Below are positions 7,702 to 13,483 of a stretch of DNA of 30,556 bases, piece by piece. The notes below the pieces were generated by a model. It had not been told where the DNA came from, ran no database searches, and saw only the letters and a program-made list of their open reading frames with translations. The stretch is taken from contig CAYUWG010000048.1 of the NCBI GenBank assembly GCA_964448285.1, positions 1 to 30,556 of the forward strand, in the 5' to 3' direction. The stretch comes from CAYUWG01 sp964448285 (GTDB lineage Bacteria > Bacteroidota > Ignavibacteria > SZUA-365). The position numbers were made by a program, and so were the translations under genes. Position 1 is the first letter of the stretch, and each line of letters starts with the position of its first letter.

Positions 7702-8099
7702 AGGACTTTCTTCCTTGAATGATTGTTTATGGCACTCTCAGCATGTTTAGATTCGAACTTATATTGATAAGAAAATTCAATCGTGGCAAATGGGGCGCAG
7801 ATGACATCGTAATTGAAAAGGTACGTTCGCTGTCGTTTGAGTAGACTTTTCCAGAGTTGATAAACGTACTTACTCCGATTGAGAATTAGGGTGTTGAGTT
7901 TGACATATTCTGAATCATTGATGTCAAACAGAACGACTGCGCCGTTGGGTCCGTATTTGCCTCTTGAAAAAGATGCGGCCAACGCTATGCTTTCTCCGAC
8001 ATAGAATCCTCTACCTAGCTCACCACCACCTTTTGTGACATCTACACGTGTGACAACAGACATGGCGGACGTTTGACTGGTTCCGTGGTAAACTCGCAT
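7698..8099 (-). CDS. ADP-ribosyltransferase-like (DUF3990-like) protein
   Basis: 133 residues from the ATG at 8097-8099, with AAGGA upstream. A GTG at 8150 would add 17 residues. The N-terminal MRVYHGTS, then GGGELGRGFYVGES about 25 residues on, then GAVVLFDIND and a C-terminal QYKFESKHAE, follow the order of conserved blocks in DUF3990-type proteins. Those have the ART fold: a His after the first strand, a GFY motif, and a Gln/Glu-containing final block. Such proteins use NAD+ to modify targets, and several act as toxins. It is coupled by an ATGA overlap to the unknown gene at 7213-7701. The fold assignment is moderate; target and activity are unknown. Confidence 0.6.
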   Translation of the reverse strand: MRVYHGTSQTSAMSVVTRVDVTKGGGELGRGFYVGESIALAASFSRGKYGPNGAVVLFDINDSEYVKLNTLILNRSKYVYQLWKSLLKRQRTYLFNYDVICAPFATIEFSYQYKFESKHAESAINNHSRKKVL

Positions 8100-8149
8100 G
8101 GGCTTTGTTCCTTGAAGTAGGTCGTCATTTGATAAACAAGAGCGCAACA

Positions 8150-8341
8150 CTATTTTTCACATAACATGTGCAGAAACCACGATAGGCGGGATTCTGTCCA
8201 GCGAGAGAGTCCTTGGACAGGGCTAGCATTACGGCGATTAGGGTTATTAGCCATCCTTCCAGAAGAAAGGAATTGCTGGCCATTCGTGTAATGACCCCCT
8301 TGGATTAAGTCGATCTCTTTGTGGAGTATTTCAGTCTTCAT
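8150..8341 (-). CDS. Doubtful 63-residue reading frame upstream of the ART-like gene
   Basis: The frame starts with ATG at 8339-8341 (MKTEILHKEIDLIQGG) and ends in TAGTG, overlapping by one base a possible GTG start of the ART-like gene. It could be a small leader or antitoxin gene. Against this, the last two thirds have a composition that looks non-coding, and the DNA contains an inverted repeat CTGTCCA/TGGACAG near 8193-8219. No family is recognised. Confidence 0.3.
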   Translation of the reverse strand: MKTEILHKEIDLIQGGHYTNGQQFLSSGRMANNPNRRNASPVQGLSRWTESRLSWFLHMLCEK

Positions 8342-8391
8342 TGAAGTCCTTCCTAAGTGGTGGCGAGCCTAACATCATGGAAAGTTGCATT

Positions 8392-8529
8392 GCGCATAAC
8401 GTCCTGCAGCAACACGCAGCGGTTTTGCGAACTACAAATAGAAAAAAATTCTGTGAAGCAAAACCGTTGAGCGAGGCTTTTTCCTCTTGGGCTTCTCATT
8501 CCAGCGTCGTGTTGCTGCTTGTTGTGCGC
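8392..8529 (-). repeat. attC-like palindrome (site 2)
   Basis: A 138-bp element with well-matched arms. Outer pair GCGCATAAC (8392-8400) and GTTGTGCGC (8521-8529) match at 8 of 9. The second pair GCAGCAACACG (8406-8416) and CGTGTTGCTGC (8508-8518) is perfect over 11. The third pair CGGTTTTGC (8420-8428) and GCAAAACCG (8458-8466) is perfect over 9. The arms are separated by unequal spacers (5 and 2 nt). This R-spacer-L geometry with AAC/GTT at the ends is what integron attC sites show. The outer boxes differ by one base each from RYYYAAC/GTTRRRY. The region lies between the Doc-like gene and the ART-like operon and has no gene. Confidence 0.6.
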
Positions 8530-8546
8530 CGCCCAGCCGAAACGTG

Positions 8547-9818
8547 TCATAGCTTAGCAAGTCGGTTGAGTATTTTTCGGTACTTGACAATGAACTCATC
8601 TTTCGGACTTGGAAGATCGGCGTAGAATGCGGCCGAATCGATTCCATGGTTTTCGTTCAAGTGGAGTTCGGCTCTAATTTTGTTGACAGATGGGACAAGG
8701 ACTTCGCGCCCTTCGCCACCATATGAAATATTGGTTGTTAAAGTCTGAGTCTTCCTAAGAATGCCACCTCTTACTATCATTCTGGTAATCTTCATATTGC
8801 TTCCACTCGCAGAATGATCAAGTTGACACCCATGGTTCAGAAGAATGCGTCTGAGATTTCGAAACGGGATGGGTCGTTCTCCACGTTCGATTCGACGTGA
8901 GTTTGCCTTAATCCATTCGGAAATTGCTAGGACTTCACGGTCTGCGAGATTTGTTGAGCCATCCACAAGCCTATGCTGCGATAGGGTGATCACGAACCTG
9001 AAGAGGTCTTCCTCGCTAGCAGTTAGTATCAAGGCATTTTCGTCCAGGAGAACCAGCATCGAAACGAGTGCTGTCCTTTTGTTGCCATTATGAAATGGAT
9101 GATTGTGAACCAGAGAATGAAGCAGGGCAGCGGCACACATTTCGACCGATGGATATTTCGACTCATTACCAACCGACGTATGTTGTCGAAATACGGCGGA
9201 TGCAATTATATCATTGTTTCTTGGACCTGGTGGCGTGATTGGATTATTGCTCCAACGAAAATCTTCAACCAATGAATGGTGTATCCCTAGAACCTCTTCG
9301 AGGGATAGACATCGCACATCTCGCTTGTGGCCGACTATCTTCCATTCAAGCTGAGAAGGATGAACATGAGTTTCGGCAGATTGCGTGGCGTGTCTGTCGG
9401 GGATATTGTTGGACGATGCAGAGACATTTGGAATGGCGACTGCGGTAATAGCACTATTCACATTCCTTGATGAAGAACCTTGGGAAAGTAACGATCTTAA
9501 GCTTCGAATACTTCCCCTAGGTAGCCTGCGCCCTTTACTTGACATTTGAACACCAAGTTCAGCGAGAAGTCCACGAAGTTGGGACTCATTGACCGAAAGT
9601 AGGCGTTGCCAATAGTCTAAAGATTTTAGTTGTCTGGCACTCGGGAGGGACAAAGCGCGTTGTGCGACGACCAACCTTGCTCCAACTAGTATATCTGATG
9701 GATCGTTGATTTCTTCGAGCCCTGCTTGCCAAAGAATGAGTAGTGTATCATCCAGATCCAGTCCCGCAATCTGGGCAAGTCTAGATACTGTAACCCTTTT
9801 ATTTTTCTTCAGTCTCAA
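8547..9818 (-). CDS. Fic/Doc-family protein with IF2N-like N-terminus and HicA-like C-terminus
   Basis: 423 residues. Residues about 8-45 (VTVSRLAQIAGLDLDDTLLI...) resemble the small helical IF2 N-terminal/DNA-binding domain. Residues about 75-112 are a second helical segment, then a Ser/Asn-rich linker. Residues 165-305 are a Doc-type Fic domain: LSLEEVLGIHHSLV, VEMCAAALLHSLVHN, then the active-site loop HPFHNGNKRTA at 240-250. Doc proteins phosphorylate EF-Tu and other Fic proteins AMPylate. Here the usual acidic Asp/Glu of the loop is Asn244. Residues about 318-346 (PFRNLRRILLNHGCQL ... GSNMKIT) look like a degenerate HicA fold whose GSH is GSN. The start is TTG at 9816-9818; an in-frame TGA lies further upstream. 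No antitoxin is adjacent. Confidence 0.72.
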   Translation of the reverse strand: MRLKKNKRVTVSRLAQIAGLDLDDTLLILWQAGLEEINDPSDILVGARLVVAQRALSLPSARQLKSLDYWQRLLSVNESQLRGLLAELGVQMSSKGRRLPRGSIRSLRSLLSQGSSSRNVNSAITAVAIPNVSASSNNIPDRHATQSAETHVHPSQLEWKIVGHKRDVRCLSLEEVLGIHHSLVEDFRWSNNPITPPGPRNNDIIASAVFRQHTSVGNESKYPSVEMCAAALLHSLVHNHPFHNGNKRTALVSMLVLLDENALILTASEEDLFRFVITLSQHRLVDGSTNLADREVLAISEWIKANSRRIERGERPIPFRNLRRILLNHGCQLDHSASGSNMKITRMIVRGGILRKTQTLTTNISYGGEGREVLVPSVNKIRAELHLNENHGIDSAAFYADLPSPKDEFIVKYRKILNRLAKL

Positions 9819-9900
9819 TAAATTATTTCTTTCTTCCTGCTGGGTGGCTCATAACTACTGTAACTACGAACACCTTCGCATATACTGCCAATATGGGAGA

Positions 9901-9922
9901 ATAAACGAACATGTTCGTTTAT
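9901..9922. promoter_or_regulatory. Perfect 22-bp palindrome (operator or terminator candidate)
   Basis: The half-site ATAAACGAACA is followed exactly by its reverse complement, giving a gapless 22-bp palindrome. It lies about 80 bp upstream of the Doc-like gene start and contains the stop codon of the recombinase remnant (9919-9921). There is no T-run on either side, so it looks more like a protein-binding operator than an intrinsic terminator. The CGAAC/GTTCG arms recall LexA-type boxes, but their spacing (2 nt) is shorter than the Gram-positive SOS box. Confidence 0.6.
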
Positions 9923-10389
9923 TTAGATCCTGTAAGAAACGCCTTGTCGAGCGGTGTGACGCTCTTACCAAGTGATTTCTTGTTGACGTGCGTGAGGATC
10001 TCCGTTGTCTTCGCGCTGGAATGATCGAGAAGTTCATGAACGTATCTGAGGTGCACGCCACTTTCAAAAGGAAGCGTAGCGAAGGCGCGCCGGAGCGAAT
10101 GAACAGAAACCTGTTTTCGAATACCTGCCTTCTTCACGGTTAGCTCGAACACCTGTTGAAAACTTCTTTCGGATAAATGCTTTCGCCCCTCAGCGCCTCC
10201 GAAGAGGTCGTCCTTCGGCTTATGGGCAGGGAAGCATTCACGCAACGAATCCTGAGCTACATCTGAGAGGAGGGTGCATCTGTTCTTCTTGCTCTTTGCT
10301 TCTTGCAGGTTCCAGAGTTTTCGTTTGCTGTGGCTGTAGTTCCTCAGCCTCATCTTGCTTCTCACTGTCTCGAAAAACTTGTCAGCCAT
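9919..10389 (-). pseudogene. Internally deleted, catalytically dead tyrosine recombinase (copy 2)
   Basis: The ATG at 10387-10389 begins MADKFFETVRSKMRLRNYS, the N-terminal helix of XerC/IntI-like recombinases. After about 30 residues it jumps straight to the late catalytic domain (CTLLSDVAQDSLRECFPAHK, HLSERSFQQVFELTVKKAG, VHSLRRAFATLPFESGV, YVHELLDHSSAKTTEIL). Family members are about 300 residues; this frame gives 156, so roughly half is missing, including the first catalytic Arg. The HxxR and the late His are still there, but the nucleophile in TTEIYTHV is Leu (TTEILTHV). It cannot cleave DNA. The stop falls in the palindrome at 9901-9922. Confidence 0.8.
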
Positions 10390-10478
10390 TGTGCGGCCCC
10401 TTTGCAGGTTCAACAATCAGTTGGGGCAACGTTACGGAAGAAGAGGCTTTCAATGCAAGCTCTGGGGAAAAAAAATCT
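10338..10478 (-). repeat. Recombinase-associated repeat, copy 2
   Basis: Second copy of the block at 3734-3872, same orientation. It covers the first codons of the recombinase remnant and about 90 bp upstream. The core TTCAACAATCAGTTG and AACGTTACGGAAG are identical or nearly so, with scattered substitutions elsewhere. It is separated from copy 1 by about 6.6 kb of accessory genes, so recombination between copies could delete or circularise that segment. Confidence 0.55.
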
Positions 10479-10505
10479 TCTTGGTGCGGGGTGTGGGCAA
10501 TCCTT

Positions 10506-10539
10506 GCACGCTAAAGCGTGGACAACGTGCGGAAGAGTG
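10506..10539 (+). repeat. Single hairpin-repeat unit downstream of the methyltransferase
   Basis: Contains CACGCTAAAGCGTG (stem CACGCT/AGCGTG, AA loop) followed by GACAAC, identical to the core of the tandem array at 11523-11738 and in the same orientation. The adenine methyltransferase gene lies between the two. This unit overlaps the last ten codons and the stop of that gene. Confidence 0.75.
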
Positions 10540-11422
10540 AATTCTGTTTCGCGAGTTTGTGAATATCGTAGTTCACCCAAAGAACCTCTTGCCGCTTGTC
10601 CTTCGTTGAGTGAATCGTTTTAAACGGACTGCGGTGTTTCTTCCACTTCGGAGAAGGATACAGTTCATCCATCAAGTCGCATTGGTAGTTGGACAGTGCG
10701 ACAAGACCTTTTGCAGCGTTCAAGACGCGCGCAAGCTTTCGGTGTTCTTCGTCGGTCATTTCGTAACCGTACGACTTCGTGTCACCCCGCGTGCCATGGA
10801 CATACGGTGGGTCGCAGTAGAAGAGAGTTTCTTTAGAATCATAAAGCTTGATGATTTCGAGAGCCGGTCGATTTTCGATTTGAACTCTCAAGAGCCGGTC
10901 GGCTATGAACACTAAATCTTCTATCCCGCCAAGCCAGCGGCTTATAACGCCGCTCATCCCGTTTCGCGAAGTGTTCTTGCAATTTGCCCAGCGGCCTACC
11001 GTAGCGGTCTGCGCCAAACCTGTTCGGACCTGCCGTGCTCTGACGTAAAAACGTCTTGCTCTTTCTAACTCAGAAAGCGTTGGATCGAGCTGGCACGCCT
11101 TTGCGAATTCCTCTCGCGAGAACGGCGTCAATCCTATCGCTTCTATGAGCGTGTCCTTTTGTTCTCTAAGGACTCGAAAGAAGTTGACGACTTCACCGTC
11201 AAGATCGTTATACGTTTCAACCGGAGATGGCGGTCGATTTAAAAGGATGGCTGCCGAACCACCGAACGGTTCACAATAATGATGACACTGCGGTAACAGG
11301 GGAAGGAGAAAATCCAAATGCGAGTATTTGCCCCCATACCAACCGAAGGCAATGACCTTTTTTGTCCCTATGAGTTTTGAGATTGGTGATGGAGTGCGTC
11401 TTGTACTTTCGCCGATAGCCAT
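10511..11422 (-). CDS. DNA adenine methyltransferase (D12 class N6)
   Basis: 303 residues. Motifs in order are FGWYGGK (26-32, AdoMet binding motif X), CEPFGGSAAILLNR (50-63, motif I), YNDLDGEVVNFF (71-82) and CDPPYVHGTR (203-212, catalytic DPPY motif). This order is that of the Dam/D12 class, which methylates N6 of adenine in short sites. ATG at 11420-11422 has AAGG about 6 nt upstream. No restriction endonuclease gene is adjacent, so it looks solitary; the recognition sequence cannot be read from the protein. The last ten residues (NSLFRTLSTL) and the TAG come from the hairpin repeat at 10506-10539. Further copies lie upstream at 11523-11738. Confidence 0.9.
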   Translation of the reverse strand: MAIGESTRRTPSPISKLIGTKKVIAFGWYGGKYSHLDFLLPLLPQCHHYCEPFGGSAAILLNRPPSPVETYNDLDGEVVNFFRVLREQKDTLIEAIGLTPFSREEFAKACQLDPTLSELERARRFYVRARQVRTGLAQTATVGRWANCKNTSRNGMSGVISRWLGGIEDLVFIADRLLRVQIENRPALEIIKLYDSKETLFYCDPPYVHGTRGDTKSYGYEMTDEEHRKLARVLNAAKGLVALSNYQCDLMDELYPSPKWKKHRSPFKTIHSTKDKRQEVLWVNYDIHKLAKQNSLFRTLSTL

Positions 11423-11522
11423 TATTACCTTAGCTGCAATTTCTTTGGTGGGTGTGTTTCGTACTTGCGTATTGAAGCTTCATGCCGATAACTTAAAGTA
11501 TAGCAGCCAAATACACACTCAT

Positions 11523-11738
11523 GCACCCTAAAGCGTGGACAACGAACTGAGCGTAGATAATATGCGGGAGGATAGAAGCACGCTAAAGCGTGGACAACGT
11601 ACACGAGTGTGGATAACATGCGGGAGGATTGAAGCACGCTAAAGCGTGGACAACTTACACGAGTGTGGATAACATGCGAGAGGATTGAAGCACGCTAAAG
11701 CGTGGACAACGTACACGAGTGTGGGTAACGTACACGAG
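11523..11738 (+). repeat. Tandem array of 56-bp hairpin repeats
   Basis: Units begin at 11523, 11578, 11634 and 11690 (periods 55, 56, 56), with the last unit incomplete. Each begins with CACGCTAAAGCGTG (the first unit has CACCCT), a 6-bp stem with a two-base loop, and most contain a second small stem ACAC/GTGT (CACGAGTGTG), then ATGCGGGAGGATTGAA. The units differ from each other at few positions and have no variable spacers, so this is not CRISPR. The array lies between the glycosidase stop codon and the methyltransferase promoter region. A single core copy is at 10506. Confidence 0.85.
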
Positions 11739-11749
11739 CTTCATCTGCT

Positions 11750-13471
11750 TCAAAACTCGCGGACGAGACGGTATGTCCCTGCTTCGAATACGAAGCGGGC
11801 GATATCGTCGGGGAGGTTCGTCTTTTCGATGCCGATGACGAATGTGCCGGACGGTTTCGGTTCATCGACGAGGATGAAGACTTCTGCACCGCGAGAGTCC
11901 ATGAGGCGAAGTCGCACGTGCGCGGCTTCCGGCAGCGTGAACGCGATCAAACGCAAGTCATCCAAAGCGGGGATTGCTTCCGAGACTTGTGGAGTCGCGG
12001 ATACGAGTGATGGCGCGGGCAGCGGCTTCGTTGACGTCGTGACTGCGTCGCTCTCGTTGCGGAATCGGTCTAACGCCCGCACCGCGTAAGAACTGCTTTC
12101 GCTGCCGGCTTCGTCGCGGTACGTCGTTTCGGTCGCAGGCAGTACCGCGACAATCTGCGCGGCTTCACCTGCATTTCGCTCTCGTGCATTGCGATAGACG
12201 ACGTAACGAAATGCGCGGTCGCCATCTATTGCCGGGACAGCGTGTTGCCACGAAAGGATCGACGCGTTGCCGTCGCGCTGCACGGTCAAATATCTCGGCG
12301 GATTCGGACGAACGTTGTCGCGCCAGTGCAATGGGGGAGGGATCGCCTTCGCCGCATAGCGCTGCCTGAACGACTCACCCTTTATGTGCTCGTAGCGAAA
12401 GAAGACTTGTCCGTCGGCGCCTTGAGTGCGCGTCGCGTCGATGTGTTCGTGCAGCCACGGTTTTACGTCGTCCTTGTACGGCGCGATACCGACGGCGACG
12501 TGCTTTCCCGAAGCGCCGGATTTCCAATCACGTGCGAGCGCTTCGAAGTCGATCTTCCCGCCACGCGAACGCAGCGACCAGTACACCTGCGGACAGACGT
12601 AGTCGTGATAGCCTTCGCGCAGCCATCGGCGGGAATCCTGCGAGATCGCATGCAAGCCTTGCCAGCCACGCGCGGTGGGGAGATTCTCGAAAATCCCGAT
12701 CGGCGCAGAACCGATCTGTATCGCGGCGTTGATCTGCTTCACGCGTTCGTAAACGTCGCGCACGATGCCGTTGATGTTCTCCCTTCGCCAGTCGGCCTTT
12801 GACTTTCCGCTGCCGAACCGTCGAAACGTTTCCGCGTCATCGAAGTCCGCATCGGGATAGCGAATGTAATCGAGGTGAATGCCGTCGAGATCGTACTTCG
12901 TCGCGATGTCCTCGGCGATGCGAACGAGGTACTCTCTCGCTTCAGGGATGCCGGGGTCTAACCAGTATTCGTTTCGGTACAGGCGCACCCAGGTGGGATG
13001 CGCATACATCACGTGCAAAGGCGTCGTGCTCGGCGGCTTGCCGTCGCCGCTCCACGCTTTCACCATGTTCACCCATGCGTGAATCTCCAGACCGCGCTTG
13101 CGGCATTCTTCGATAGCGAATTGAAGCGGATCCCAGCCGGGATCTTTGCCAAGCGAACCGGTAAGCTCTGCCGCCCACGGCTCGTGCGACGAACGGTAGA
13201 ATGCATTTCCGCGCGAGCGCGCCTGAAAGATCACCACGTTGAGATTCATGCGCTGAAGGTCATCGAGAATTGCGATCAACTCGGACTTCTGCTTCTCAGG
13301 ATTTCCGCGTGAAGCCTGCGATGGCCAGTCAAGTCCCTGCAGCGTCGTGAGCCACACGCCGCGGAATTCTCTCACGGGATTCTGTTGCGAACGGAGAATG
13401 CCGGTGAAGGAAAGAACGACGATTCCCCAGAGCGGAATCCGATATCGTAGCTCCCACCATGCGTTCTTCAT
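11750..13471 (-). CDS. Exported family-10-like glycosyl hydrolase (GHL10/DUF187)
   Basis: 573 residues with a signal peptide (cleavage near LRSQ, about residue 28). REFRGVWLTTLQGLDWPS opens the catalytic domain. It continues LQRMNLNVVIFQARSRGNAFY, GLEIHAWVNMVKAW, YDLDGIHLDYIRYPDADFDD and YVCPQVYWSLR, the TIM-barrel layout of GHL10 proteins such as YngK. After about residue 400 come a fibronectin-III-like stretch (PPRYLTVQRDGNASILSWQH, FRYVVYRN, SSYAVRALDRF) and a C-terminal FlgD-Ig-like beta domain (HVRLRLMDSRGAEVFILV). Carbohydrate substrate unknown; cell-wall or exopolysaccharide glycan is likely. It starts 12 nt after the stop of the membrane glycosyltransferase, so the two form an operon. 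Confidence 0.9.
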   Translation of the reverse strand: MKNAWWELRYRIPLWGIVVLSFTGILRSQQNPVREFRGVWLTTLQGLDWPSQASRGNPEKQKSELIAILDDLQRMNLNVVIFQARSRGNAFYRSSHEPWAAELTGSLGKDPGWDPLQFAIEECRKRGLEIHAWVNMVKAWSGDGKPPSTTPLHVMYAHPTWVRLYRNEYWLDPGIPEAREYLVRIAEDIATKYDLDGIHLDYIRYPDADFDDAETFRRFGSGKSKADWRRENINGIVRDVYERVKQINAAIQIGSAPIGIFENLPTARGWQGLHAISQDSRRWLREGYHDYVCPQVYWSLRSRGGKIDFEALARDWKSGASGKHVAVGIAPYKDDVKPWLHEHIDATRTQGADGQVFFRYEHIKGESFRQRYAAKAIPPPLHWRDNVRPNPPRYLTVQRDGNASILSWQHAVPAIDGDRAFRYVVYRNARERNAGEAAQIVAVLPATETTYRDEAGSESSSYAVRALDRFRNESDAVTTSTKPLPAPSLVSATPQVSEAIPALDDLRLIAFTLPEAAHVRLRLMDSRGAEVFILVDEPKPSGTFVIGIEKTNLPDDIARFVFEAGTYRLVREF

Positions 13472-13483
13472 CGTACGGTTCCG

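Noticed and set aside
10511..11422. Restriction-modification system
   Set aside because: Only the methyltransferase is present; neighbours are a recombinase remnant and a glycosidase, with no endonuclease-like frame.
11523..11738. CRISPR array
   Set aside because: Units are contiguous and nearly identical with no variable spacers, and there are no cas genes.
12242..12802. Plus-strand frame of 186 codons opposite the glycosidase
   Set aside because: Antisense shadow of a gene with clear GHL10 motifs.
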